NCBI RefSeq assembly: GCF_016587435.1
Contig: NZ_BNJJ01000006.1
Location: 186,001-250,000 of the forward strand
Direction: 5' to 3'
DNA length: 64,000 nt
Origin: Dictyobacter formicarum
GTDB taxonomy: Bacteria; Chloroflexota; Ktedonobacteria; Ktedonobacterales; Ktedonobacteraceae
Shown: positions 1 to 8,662 of the stretch, piece after piece
Position numbering within the stretch: the stretch's first letter is position 1
Layout of the letters: each line of letters opens with the position of its first letter
Position numbers and translations under genes: made by a program
Notes under the pieces: model-generated
What the model was told of the DNA's origin: nothing
The model's database searches: none
What the model saw: the letters and a program-made list of their open reading frames with translations, nothing else

Positions 1-1416
1 ACCGCCATCACCAGCAACAGCCCAGACAGGAGCATCGGGCACCCCCATTTTGACGCCCATTGCAGCCGGCAATGCAAAACCCATTGTCCCCAGCCCGCCA
101 GAAGTAATATGGCTGTTCTGCCTGGTCCACTGATAGAAGCGAGCGGTCCACATCTGATGCTGACCCACATCGGAGACCACAATGGCCTCGCCATCAGTCA
201 CCTTGTGAATAGCACTTAGAATGTTGATAGGATCGGGAAGCTCTTCGTCGCGTATGACCTGCCTACCACGCTCATCGTCAGCCGCTTCCCAGGAACGGAT
301 CTCCTGCAACCAGTCGCGATGATCACCAGCCTCGATCGCCTCGGTCAGAGCCGCCAGAGCCACACGGGCATCGGCTACCATCGGTACCTCAGCCACCTTC
401 ACTTTGTGCATTTCTGAAGCATCGACGTCAATATGAATGAGCTGAGCATGAGGCGCAAACTTCGTGACATCGCCGGTAACGCGATCATCAAAACGCAGGC
501 CAACACCAATGATCAGATCAGCGGCACCAATCGCGTGATTGGTATGGGCCGGACCATGCATGCCGGGCATACCGATATGCAGAGGATGATTATCGGAGAA
601 AGCGCTCAAGCCCAGCAGAGTAGTGATGACTGGTATAGATGCCTTCTCAGCAAACGCTTTCAACTCGGCATATGCGTTTGACAGGATGACACCATGTCCC
701 GCCATGATTACTGGCCGCTTTGAGCGAGCAATCAACTCAGCGGCCCGGGACAAGAGATACTCAGATGGAGGCTCGCACTGAGCCGCGACCGTATTCAGAT
801 ATTCGTCCGAGGTCATATGCTCAGATGGGCGATAGGCGGTTCTGGCGAATTGCACATCCTTTGGCACATCGACCAGCACAGGACCAGGGCGGCCGCTGCG
901 GGCGATGCGAAAGGCTTCGTGCATGACAGGAGCCAGTTCCTCAACGTTACGCACCAGAAAATTATGCTTGGTGATTGGCTGTGTCACACCCAGTATATCT
1001 GTCTCCTGAAAAGCATCACGACCAATAAAGCTGCGCGCTACCTGGCCGGTAATCGCAATCATCGGCACAGAATCCATAAACGCGGTCGCCAGTCCCGTTA
1101 CCAGATTGGTCGCCCCTGGACCGCTGGTAGCCACACAAACGCCCACCTTACCAGTTGCGCGAGCGTAGCCATCGGCGGCATGCGACGCCGCCTGCTCATG
1201 GCGAACAAGGACATGATGCAGAGCTGGATAAGACGTAATCGCATCATAGAACGGCATAATGGCGCCACCCGGATAACCATACATTAAATCGACGCCTTCG
1301 CGGATCAATGTCTCACAAATGATCTCACTGCCGGTTAATTCACGAACTTCATCCTCATGTTGAGCAACCTGATAAGTTGTACCCTTCTTCTGAATATCCT
1401 TTGCAGCGATTGCCAT
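1..1416 (-). CDS. ilvB: Acetolactate synthase large subunit (3' part cut by window edge)
   Basis: This enzyme condenses two pyruvates to acetolactate, or pyruvate with 2-ketobutyrate to acetohydroxybutyrate, using thiamine diphosphate; it is the first common step of branched-chain amino acid synthesis. Reading the minus strand from 1416 gives 472 uninterrupted codons running off the left edge. Seen: an N-terminal ThDP pyrimidine domain with GYPGGAIMPFYDA and the catalytic-Glu region RHEQAASHAADGYARATGKV, a middle FAD-type domain, and at the edge the start of the ThDP/Mg motif (VAGDGG). The start is fixed by AGGAGGAATT just upstream of the ATG. A terminator hairpin and an Ile/Leu/Val-rich leader ORF lie directly upstream, so attenuation by branched-chain amino acid supply is likely. 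ilvN and ilvC may follow off the window. Confidence 0.95.
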   Translation of the reverse strand, partial: MAIAAKDIQKKGTTYQVAQHEDEVRELTGSEIICETLIREGVDLMYGYPGGAIMPFYDAITSYPALHHVLVRHEQAASHAADGYARATGKVGVCVATSGPGATNLVTGLATAFMDSVPMIAITGQVARSFIGRDAFQETDILGVTQPITKHNFLVRNVEELAPVMHEAFRIARSGRPGPVLVDVPKDVQFARTAYRPSEHMTSDEYLNTVAAQCEPPSEYLLSRAAELIARSKRPVIMAGHGVILSNAYAELKAFAEKASIPVITTLLGLSAFSDNHPLHIGMPGMHGPAHTNHAIGAADLIIGVGLRFDDRVTGDVTKFAPHAQLIHIDVDASEMHKVKVAEVPMVADARVALAALTEAIEAGDHRDWLQEIRSWEAADDERGRQVIRDEELPDPINILSAIHKVTDGEAIVVSDVGQHQMWTARFYQWTRQNSHITSGGLGTMGFALPAAMGVKMGVPDAPVWAVAGDGG

Positions 1417-1440
1417 AATTCCTCCTGAAAATTTTAACTA

Positions 1441-1470
1441 TAAAAAGGACCTCCCATGCTGGGAGGTCCT
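1441..1470 (-). terminator. Attenuator hairpin in front of ilvB
   Basis: On the minus strand AGGACCTCCC (1470-1461) pairs perfectly with GGGAGGTCCT (1455-1446) over a 5-nt loop and is followed by TTTTTA, 25 nt before the ilvB start codon. This is an intrinsic terminator placed between a leader ORF and the biosynthetic gene, the usual layout of an amino-acid attenuator. Confidence 0.85.
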
Positions 1471-1515
1471 CGTCAGGATACCTTCATTGGATTGGGGTGG
1501 CGTCTTTGCTCCCGT

Positions 1516-1839
1516 TTAATCTCCCTGTGCACTTCTTGTGGCCATCTGAATGATTCGCCCTACCAGACTCTCAAGCCCTATGAGTCCGGTAAGGCCCATA
1601 AGGAGGAGGCTAATAATGACCACAAGCCCTATAACAAGGGAAACGGAAATTAATAAGGGAATAAGCACAAACAAAGAAACCGACGTGATTACGTCGGTTT
1701 TCAAGATATTAGTTGTTGCGTTTGCGCTTGCAGCCGCACCACATGCCCACATACTCTGTGCAGGCATAGAAAAGGGCATATGTCGAGAGGGACGTTGATT
1801 AGCATTCATCGCCATCTCCATTCCATATGACATTGCCAT
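1516..1839 (-). CDS. Ile/Leu/Val-rich leader peptide of ilvB (107 aa)
   Basis: A 107-codon ORF with a good ribosome site (CAGGAGAG, 9 nt before ATG). The N-terminal half is Met-rich. Residues about 49-96 are strikingly rich in branched-chain residues: by hand count 30 of 48 are Leu, Ile or Val, including runs such as GLVVIISLLLMGL. It ends 45 nt before the attenuator hairpin of ilvB. I infer a regulatory leader whose translation senses charged tRNA for Ile, Leu and Val, by analogy with ilvL. It is much longer than classical leaders (about 15-35 aa). Alternative: a small membrane protein, since the segment could span a membrane. A second terminator-like hairpin lies inside the ORF just before the Leu/Ile/Val run. 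Confidence 0.65.
   Translation of the reverse strand: MAMSYGMEMAMNANQRPSRHMPFSMPAQSMWACGAAASANATTNILKTDVITSVSLFVLIPLLISVSLVIGLVVIISLLLMGLTGLIGLESLVGRIIQMATRSAQGD
1668..1700 (-). terminator. Terminator-like hairpin inside the ilv leader ORF
   Basis: AAACCGACGT (1700-1691 on the minus strand) pairs with ACGTCGGTTT (1686-1677) over a 4-nt loop and is followed by CTTTGTTTGT. It precedes the Leu/Ile/Val codons. It may be an early attenuator opened by the translating ribosome, or a pause site. Confidence 0.5.
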
Positions 1840-1970
1840 CGTTTTTCTCTCCTGTTTTCAACAAAACATGTGGTACAAATCTAATATAATTTTTGAAGCA
1901 ATTTGTGTATTTACAGATACACCATTAGCAACTTTGCCAGAGCATTCTGCAATATCTCTTTGTGTTTTCG

Positions 1971-2000
1971 AGGATACATCACCTGGTAAATAGTTGTCAA
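1971..2000 (-). promoter_or_regulatory. Candidate sigma-A promoter for the ilv leader
   Basis: TTGACA (2000-1995) and TATCCT (1976-1971) with an 18-nt spacer on the minus strand, about 130 nt upstream of the leader ORF. The -35 is perfect and the -10 is weak. Confidence 0.4.
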
Positions 2001-2095
2001 GCCAATTGGAGCCATTCTTCGTATATTTGGAGAAAGCATACACGTACTAATGTCAGGTTATGTATGTTTATCACATACAATTTCTGGTTAATCGC

Positions 2096-2125
2096 TTGCT
2101 TATAAAGCGATTTCTATGTTATACT
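2096..2125 (+). promoter_or_regulatory. Promoter-like site facing palindromic element A
   Basis: TTGCTT (2096-2101), an 18-nt spacer and TATACT (2120-2125). The only thing downstream on this strand is the palindromic repeat, because the thpR and ftsH genes beyond it run the other way. If active it would make an RNA carrying the repeat. Confidence 0.35.
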
Positions 2126-2228
2126 AGATGGACATAGCTCCAAATAGGAATAACAAATTTTTATTCTTTCTCTCTCGCTATATTCTCCATACTTTTCCTT
2201 TACAGTGTATCAAACTCCCATTCTTACT

Positions 2229-2387
2229 GGGGAAGCAAAGCCCCCCTTTCGGGCGTCCGCATGCGCGGCCGAGCCAGTTTTTATATGATTTTGTGAAAAA
2301 GTGCGCTTGGCGCACTTTTTCACAAAATCATATAAAAACCTTTTGAGCGCCGAAGGCGCGTAGTGTCAGGGGCCGCAGGCGCGAAAA
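2229..2387 (+). repeat. Modular palindromic element, copy A (complete)
   Basis: Head module GGGGAAGCAAAG (2229-2240) followed by GC-rich inverted sequence around CATGCG. Then a perfect palindrome with 30-bp arms (2277-2306 and 2310-2339) and loop TTG, with GTGCGC/GCGCAC at the apex. Then a tail from TTTTGAGCG (2341) through GAAGGCGCG, TCAGGGGCCGCAGG and CGCGAAAA (about 2386). Head and tail recur at 13.8 and 24.2 kb, and the tail also at 50.5 kb, but the palindrome sequence is unique to this copy. It lies downstream of the thpR stop and may also stop transcription. Confidence 0.85.
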
Positions 2388-2457
2388 GCATGCATTCAGA
2401 CACGGTCTTAGGAACAAAGCGAACAATCAAACGTTTTCAGGCGTCGAGGTAGAAAGT

Positions 2458-3036
2458 TTATTTTTTTGATAAGGTGTATTCCTGGAGGCAGGTGTAGGTT
2501 GCTCCGGCGCGCGAGAGCTCACTTTTCATAACGCGAATATAGGTGGCGGCGTAAGCATGGGTTGACACGGCTTTGTGGTAGGGGGCAAGGATTTTTTGGA
2601 GAGCGGCCTGCTCGGTTGGATTGAGGGGTGCTTTAGCACGAGCCAGCGTCAGATGGGGCGAAAAGGGACGTGATTCCTCGGCAAAGCCTCGCTGGACCAG
2701 TTCCCTTTGCAACAGTCTATACAGACGCTTGAGCGAGCCTGAGGATTCTTCAATACCCATCCATAAAACGCGCGGCTGGCGGGGCGAGCCAAAGATGCCA
2801 GGCTTCGTCAAACTATAGGAAAACGAATGAGCGCGCAGGGCAGCCAGCTGCGCAGCCTCATAGGCTAGAACCAGCTGCTCGGCATCTAATTCGCCCAAAA
2901 ATGCCAGCGTGAGGTGTATGCTGCGCGGATCAACCCAGCGCAGCCCAGGAAGCACAGGCGCCATCTGCTGGATGAATCCATTCAGATGGCGCCGCATATG
3001 TTCATCCATCTCAAGAGCGATGAACGTTCTGGTCAT
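2458..3036 (-). CDS. thpR: RNA 2',3'-cyclic phosphodiesterase
   Basis: A 192-residue member of the 2H phosphoesterase superfamily (LigT/ThpR), which opens 2',3'-cyclic phosphates to 2'-phosphates in RNA, in the cytoplasm. Both catalytic H-x-T motifs are visible: HLTLAFLG with His41/Thr43 and HLTLARAK with His128/Thr130, spaced as in the family. Length is normal (about 180-190). The start codon overlaps the ftsH stop in an ATGA arrangement, so it is translationally coupled to ftsH and in the same operon. The true RNA substrate in vivo is not known for most family members. Confidence 0.9.
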   Translation of the reverse strand: MTRTFIALEMDEHMRRHLNGFIQQMAPVLPGLRWVDPRSIHLTLAFLGELDAEQLVLAYEAAQLAALRAHSFSYSLTKPGIFGSPRQPRVLWMGIEESSGSLKRLYRLLQRELVQRGFAEESRPFSPHLTLARAKAPLNPTEQAALQKILAPYHKAVSTHAYAATYIRVMKSELSRAGATYTCLQEYTLSKK

Positions 3037-4880
3037 GCTGCGAATAACATCCTATCCAATTCCTCGCCGTCAATTGTCTCTACGCGGATCAGGTGCTCAG
3101 AGATAAGCGTTAGTTTCTCCTGTTTCTCACGCAGGATCGACAAGGCGGTGGCATAAGCCTGATCAATAAGGACCGAGATTTCCTTATCGATGCGAGCAGC
3201 CATTTCGGCACTCATCATGTTATTGCCGTCAGCGTCAGCTTTTACCGCGACGTTGCCCAGCGGGGACATACCAAACTCACACACCATGCGGCGAGCAATA
3301 TTGGTAACATACTCGATATCCTGACTGGCGCCGGTTGTGATGTCTCCGAAGATAATCTCTTCAGCTGCACGTCCACCCATGGCTCCCGCCATCTTTGATA
3401 GCAGTTCAGAGCGACGCATCAGATAGCGATCCTCAGAAGGTGACTGCACCGTAATACCCAGAGCCTTGCCACGAGCAATCGCAGAAACTTTCTGCACAGG
3501 ATCGGCGTTAGGCATTGAGCGCATCACGATCGCATGTCCGACTTCGTGATAGGCAATAATGGCCTTCTCAGCTTCCGTAATCATCCGACTCTTGCGCTCA
3601 GGTCCAGCCATCACGCGTAAGATCGCCTCTTCCAGATCGTCTTTCCCAATCTTTGGCAGATCCTTACGTGCGGCGAGCAAAGCGGCCTCATTCAAGAGGT
3701 TAGCCAGGTCGGCGCCCGAGAAGCCAGCGGTCTGGCGAGCCAGTTCAGTCAGGGTGACGCCCTCTTCAAAAGGTTTGCCCGCAGCGTGTACCTCAAGGAT
3801 CGCCAGGCGACCACGAATATCAGGATTATCCAACGTTACAGTGCGATCGAAGCGCCCTGGGCGCAACAATGCGGGATCTAATACATCTGGACGGTTGGTG
3901 GCGGCAATCACCACAACATTGGTGTGCTTATCGAAACCATCCATCTCGACCAGCAATTGATTTAACGTTTGCTCGCGCTCGTCGTTACCACCATTCCCAG
4001 AATTGGTACGCTGGCGGCCAACGGCGTCAATCTCGTCAATGAATATAATACACGGCGAATGGTCTTTGGCTTCTTTAAAGAGATCACGGACACGAGCCGC
4101 GCCAACACCCACAAACATCTCCACAAATTCCGAGCCGCTCACGCTATAGAAAGAGACACCAGCCTCACCAGCAACAGCGCGAGAGATCAATGTCTTACCA
4201 GTGCCTGGAGCACCAACCAGCAAAACGCCTTTCGGGGTACGCGCCCCGATAGAAGTAAAGCGCTCAGGCTGTTTCAAGAACTCCACAATCTCTTGTAACT
4301 CAACTTTTGCTTCTTCGACACCGGCCACATCTTTAAACAATACAGATGGACGAGACTCAGAAAAACGCCTGGCTTTCGAGCGAACAAAAGGCAATGCCTG
4401 GCCGCCCAGACCACTGCGACGTAAAAAAACAAAGGTCAGGCCGACCACAAGCAAAGCAAGCAATAGCCCCGTTACCCCCTGCAACCACTGACCCTGTTGA
4501 TTGTTATCAATATTGACTTCTACACCATCTCGTCGAAATATTTCGGTGACCGACTGACCTTCTTCTTTAACCGCATGGTACTGCTGGCCTGTTACGCTGG
4601 TCGCTGTGACATCATTTCCATTGAGAACAACCGATTTCAAATAGTGCTGATCCGCCATATTCAAAACATTGCTAATCGGCTTCTCCTGTACTGCCGCTCC
4701 ATTTAACGAAACAGTAACATACTTTGCTCCAACAATTCCCAGGAGAAGTAGACCCATCACAATCAAAGCAATGGGAAGACTATAGCGAGCAACAAAGCTG
4801 CGCTTGCGTGTTGTCTTGGGATTAGAGTTACGTGTATCTGATTTAGGTATTTCTCTGTTTTCCTTTGGAGGCATTTCCAT
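3033..4880 (-). CDS. ftsH: ATP-dependent zinc metalloprotease FtsH (first paralogue)
   Basis: Membrane-anchored AAA+ protease that extracts and degrades membrane and short-lived proteins. Its 615 residues show: basic N-terminus, first TM about 35-51, extracytoplasmic segment, second TM about 136-153, Walker A GAPGTGKT (223-230), pore loop [10 protein letters not shown], Walker B IIFIDEID (278-285), arginine-finger region RPGRFDR, protease zinc motif HEVGH (445-449) and the third ligand region TGASQDIE. All catalytic residues are present. A second ATG two codons in is equally possible as start. The gene overlaps thpR by 4 bp. A second, longer FtsH is encoded at 48.1 kb and has a different extracytoplasmic domain. 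Confidence 0.95.
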   Translation of the reverse strand: MEMPPKENREIPKSDTRNSNPKTTRKRSFVARYSLPIALIVMGLLLLGIVGAKYVTVSLNGAAVQEKPISNVLNMADQHYLKSVVLNGNDVTATSVTGQQYHAVKEEGQSVTEIFRRDGVEVNIDNNQQGQWLQGVTGLLLALLVVGLTFVFLRRSGLGGQALPFVRSKARRFSESRPSVLFKDVAGVEEAKVELQEIVEFLKQPERFTSIGARTPKGVLLVGAPGTGKTLISRAVAGEAGVSFYSVSGSEFVEMFVGVGAARVRDLFKEAKDHSPCIIFIDEIDAVGRQRTNSGNGGNDEREQTLNQLLVEMDGFDKHTNVVVIAATNRPDVLDPALLRPGRFDRTVTLDNPDIRGRLAILEVHAAGKPFEEGVTLTELARQTAGFSGADLANLLNEAALLAARKDLPKIGKDDLEEAILRVMAGPERKSRMITEAEKAIIAYHEVGHAIVMRSMPNADPVQKVSAIARGKALGITVQSPSEDRYLMRRSELLSKMAGAMGGRAAEEIIFGDITTGASQDIEYVTNIARRMVCEFGMSPLGNVAVKADADGNNMMSAEMAARIDKEISVLIDQAYATALSILREKQEKLTLISEHLIRVETIDGEELDRMLFAA

Positions 4881-5461
4881 GCGCTAACATTAGACCCTTC
4901 TATAATTTTCTTTTGATGTACTAACTACCATGCCTACTATTTTAATTTGCCACTATGCCTATATCAATTTGTCTCGTGGCGTGTTTTTACTCTTCATAGT
5001 GATACTTGAGGCTAGTATATCGCATAAGAAAAAGTTTAGCAAGATAAGTATATGCTTAGAACGCTTAGAAAAATTAGAATTAGTACTAAGGTATGTCGTA
5101 GCGCAAGGCGCGCCAACTGATTTTCAGCTTATATATACCTGCTTCTGATCTATGAAAATAGTACCATCGATGATGTAGATCAGCTTTTACAACTGCTGAC
5201 TTTTACAACCGTTGAAAAGAGAATCCAACAGTCCTGATAGTTCAGCAAATGTGCCGACAACAGTCATTGCACACGTAATAATGTCAGGGAGCTATAAGTA
5301 AAAAAACATTTACTATAACTTACCTACAAACGTGGTACAATACATTCACAATAGAGAAGCGGAAACCGAACAAATATGGCGTAGTAAGCCATACAGACCA
5401 GCAATACCTGCTTTTTTTCAGACGTATAGTATCATTTGCTTCGCTAGAAGAGGATATAACT
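4881..5461. other. Divergent intergenic region between ftsH and the formate dehydrogenase operon
   Basis: AT-rich, 581 bp. A 72-codon ORF at 4930-5148 has no ribosome site or recognisable product and was not accepted. No clear terminator or riboswitch was seen. It must hold the promoters of ftsH (leftward) and of the fdh operon (rightward); I could not assign them with confidence. Confidence 0.4.
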
Positions 5462-8400
5462 ATGCAAGAACAAGCGAATGAACGCACCAGGACACCAGAC
5501 CTGCTATCTGCAATGATGGAGATTGGCTCTAAAGTCCAACCATTCAGCAAGGAAAGCCGGGAAAAAGCTCCCCGCATTCGGGACGCCAAAGTAGTACATA
5601 GCGTCTGCCCATATTGCGCCGTTGGCTGTGGCCTCAACGTCTATGTCAAAAACGGACAGGTAATCGACATCGAGGGCAATCCCGATAGCTTCATCAACCA
5701 CGGAACCCTCTGCCCCAAGGGGTCCGCAACATTCCAATACACAGTAAATCCAAGCCGCCTGACGCAGGTACTCTATCGTGCTCCTTATAGTGACCACTGG
5801 GAAGTAAAATCCCAGGATTGGGCCATGGAACAGATCGCGCAACGCGTGAAAAAAGTACGCGACGAAACGTTTGTTGAGCGCCTGGAAGATGGGCGCGAAG
5901 TTAATCATACGCTGGCTATGGCCGCACTGGGTGGCGCAACGCTGGACGTTGAAGAGAATTATGTAATCAAGAAGCTCTTCAATGCCGGGCTCGGTATCGT
6001 ATCCATTGAGAACCAGGCCCGTATATGACACAGTTCTACAGTGCCCGGTCTGGGTACAACGGTAGGACGTGGCGGGGCCACAACATTTCCACAGGATCTC
6101 GTGAATAGCGATTGCATCCTGATCATGGGCAGCAACATGGCTGAAGCCCATCCAGTCGCTTTTGCCAACGTGGTAAAGGCTAAGGAGCGTGGTGCCAAAA
6201 TCATCCATGTCGATCCTCACTACTCGCGCACATCGGCACTGGCCAATCTTTATGTGCCAACACGCGCGGGATCAGATATTGTATTTCTGGGCGCCATCAT
6301 CCGTTATCTGCTCGAAAACAACGCATACTTCCACGATTATGTCGTCAACTACACCAATGCAGCCATGCTGGTGCGGGAAGAATTCAAAGATACAGAGGAG
6401 CTCGATGGGCTTTTCTCAGGCTATGACCAGGAAACGCAGACCTATGATGATCAGAGCAGCTGGGATTACCAGAGGGACGACAATGGCAAACCCCTGACCG
6501 ATCCGACGCTGCAACATCCACGCTGTGTCTTCCAGATCATGCGCCGGCACTACGCACGCTACACGCCGGAAATGGTTGAGACGGAATGTGGTGTCCCAGC
6601 GAACATGTGGCTCAGTGTCGTGCAGACGCTGGTAGAGAACTCTGGCCGCGAACGCACAGGAGCATTGTGCTACGCCGTAGGCTGGACGCAACAATCCAAA
6701 GGTGTGCAGATTATTCGCGCGGGCGCCATCATCCAGCTTTTGCTCGGTAATATCGGGCGACCTGGTGGTGGAGTCATGGCCTTACGCGGGCACGCGTCCA
6801 TCCAGGGCTCAACCGACGTACCAACCCTGTATGATCTGCTGGCCGGCTACATGCCCCAACCCGCCGAGATGATCACACACAAACCGGAGGCTCAGCACAA
6901 TCCAACAGCAACCACCCAGGGTGAACGCAAAGATAAACACGTACATAAGCGCACCCAACAGACGCTTGAGGAGTACATCAACACCGTAGGCATGAAGCTA
7001 GGCTGGTGGTCTAATCTACCTTCGTACATTGTCAGCCTGCTCAAAGCCTGGTATGGGGACAACGCCACCAAAGAGAATGATTGGGGCTATCACTGGCTAC
7101 CAAAAATCATTGGAGACCATTCCCATATCAACACCAGTTACGACATGCTCGACGGCAAGGTCAAAGGCTACTTCCTGCTCGGACAAAACCCGGCAGCGGG
7201 CAGCACGAATTCGCGTATGCAGCGCAAGGCCCTGGCTCAGCTCGACTGGATGGTGGTACGCGACCTGTATGAAGTGGAATCGGCCGCCTTCTGGTACAAG
7301 GGTCCAGACCATAAAGACCCCAGCCAGATCAAGACGGAGATCTTCCTGATGCCGGCCGCAGCCTCAACCGAAAAAGAGGGTAGCTTTACCAATACCCAGC
7401 GCCTGGTCCAATGGCGTGATAAAGCTGTTGATCCACCCGGCGATGCACGCTCAGATCTCTGGTTTATCTATGAGCTAGGGAAACGTCTCAAAGCACTCTA
7501 TGCTGACAGTACCGATCCAAAAGATCAGCCAATTCAGGCCTTGACCTGGGACTACGAGATGGCCGAGCCCGAGCCAGGTTCACACCTGACGGATGAGCCA
7601 GATGCCGAACTGGTGTTGAAAGAGATCAACGGTTTCTACGCCAGTCAGAAAAACGACGATGGCGCGCTTAAAACCTATACTATCCACAATGCACCCCATG
7701 TGCCTGCCTTCACTGCCCTCAAGGCAGATGGCAGCACGGCCTGTGGCTCATGGATCTATAGTGGCATATATCCGGAGCCAGGCAAAAACCTGGCCGCGTC
7801 ACGTATCAGCGATGGCAATATCAATTCCCAATGGGGATTTGCCTGGCCGGCTAATCGCCGCATCCTCTATAACAGGGCCTCGGCAGATCCACAGGGGAAA
7901 CCATGGTCTGAGAGCAAGAAGTACATCTGGTGGGACGAAGAGCAGAAAAAGTGGACCGGCAAAGACGTGCCCGATTTTCCAGTCAACAAAGCGCCTGATT
8001 ATCAACCCGCGCCCGATGCCATCGGCATGGACGCCATCTCAGGCGTCGATCCATTTATCATGAAGCCCGATGGCAAAGGCTGGCTCTATGCGCCGGTTGG
8101 CTTAAAGGATGGGCCTTTACCCACCCACTATGAAGCGGCTGAATCGCCGGTCCATAACGCGCTCTACGCGCAACAGAGCAATCCGGCCGCGAAATACCAT
8201 AAGCAGCGCAAGGACAACCCGTTAGCGGCGATCGACGATCCCAATTATCCCATTGTGATCACCACCTATCGCCTGACGGAGCACCATGTCAGTGGTCCCA
8301 TGACGCGCTGGATGCCGTGGCTCAATACACTACAGCCCTCGTTGTTCGCAGAGATCAGCCCCGAGCTGGCGGCCGAAAAGCGCATCAAGCACAGCGAATG

Positions 8401-8644
8401 GATGGTGCTGAGTACGCCCCGAGGTGAAATTGAGGCGAAGGCGATGGTCACCCGACGCATGCGTCCACTACAGATTCGCGGCCGCATGGTCCACCAGATT
8501 GGACTTCCTTTTCACTGGGGATTCCAGGGGAAGAGCACAGGCAGCATCACCAACGATCTGACCCACTCCGTCCTTGAACCAAACGTAAGTATTGAAGAAG
8601 CGAAAGCTTTCACCTGTAATGTGCGTCCTGGACGCCTTTCATAA
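5462..8644 (+). CDS. fdhA: Formate dehydrogenase catalytic subunit, selenocysteine-containing
   Basis: Molybdopterin (bis-MGD) enzyme oxidising formate to CO2. Seen as two ORFs in one frame (5462-6028 and the following open stretch to 8644) separated by a single TGA at 6026-6028. The residues before and after (IENQARI, then HSSTVPGLG) are the exact place where FdnG/FdoG-type enzymes carry selenocysteine, so I read TGA as Sec189 of a 1060-residue protein. A [4Fe-4S] ligand set Cys49, Cys52, Cys56, Cys84 (CPYCAVGC and LCPKG) precedes it. A SECIS-like hairpin follows the TGA. The N-terminus has no twin-arginine signal, unlike E. coli FdnG, which suggests a cytoplasm-facing enzyme. Ribosome site AGAGGAT precedes ATG. 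It is first gene of an operon with the Fe-S and NrfD-type subunits. Confidence 0.93.
6029..6068 (+). promoter_or_regulatory. SECIS element directing UGA to selenocysteine
   Basis: Right behind the UGA: lower stem GTTCTAC (6033-6039) with GTAGGAC (6062-6068), upper stem GTGCCC (6041-6046) with GGGTAC (6052-6057), apical loop GGTCT (6047-6051). The loop equals the GGUCU loop known from the E. coli fdhF SECIS that binds SelB. Pairing was done by eye and includes two G-U pairs. Confidence 0.85.
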
Positions 8645-8662
8645 CGAGAGGGAAGACAGGAA

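Larger units (their letters stand above)
1840..2228. other. AT-rich intergenic region with divergent promoter-like sites
   Basis: No convincing gene is seen. A 61-codon minus-strand ORF (1858-2043) lacks a ribosome site and family resemblance. The stretch holds a minus-strand promoter candidate for the ilv leader, a plus-strand promoter candidate facing the palindromic repeat at 2229, and a small inverted repeat TGTATGT/ACATACA near 2060-2079. Confidence 0.5.

Noticed and set aside
1441..1520. T-box in front of ilvB
   Set aside because: No AGGGTGGNACCGCG-like sequence precedes the terminator; the Leu/Ile/Val leader ORF is the better explanation.
1858..2043. 61-codon minus-strand ORF upstream of the ilv leader
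   Set aside because: No ribosome site and no recognisable sequence; it overlaps the likely promoter region.
2128..2346. 72-codon plus-strand ORF over element A
   Set aside because: Its C-terminal half is translated palindrome; no ribosome site.
4930..5148. 72-codon plus-strand ORF in the ftsH-fdh spacer
   Set aside because: AT-rich, no ribosome site, no family resemblance.
6026..6041. Split formate dehydrogenase as a nonsense or frameshift pseudogene
   Set aside because: The TGA is in frame, falls on the known Sec position and is followed by a SECIS-like hairpin; a single Sec-containing gene explains it better.
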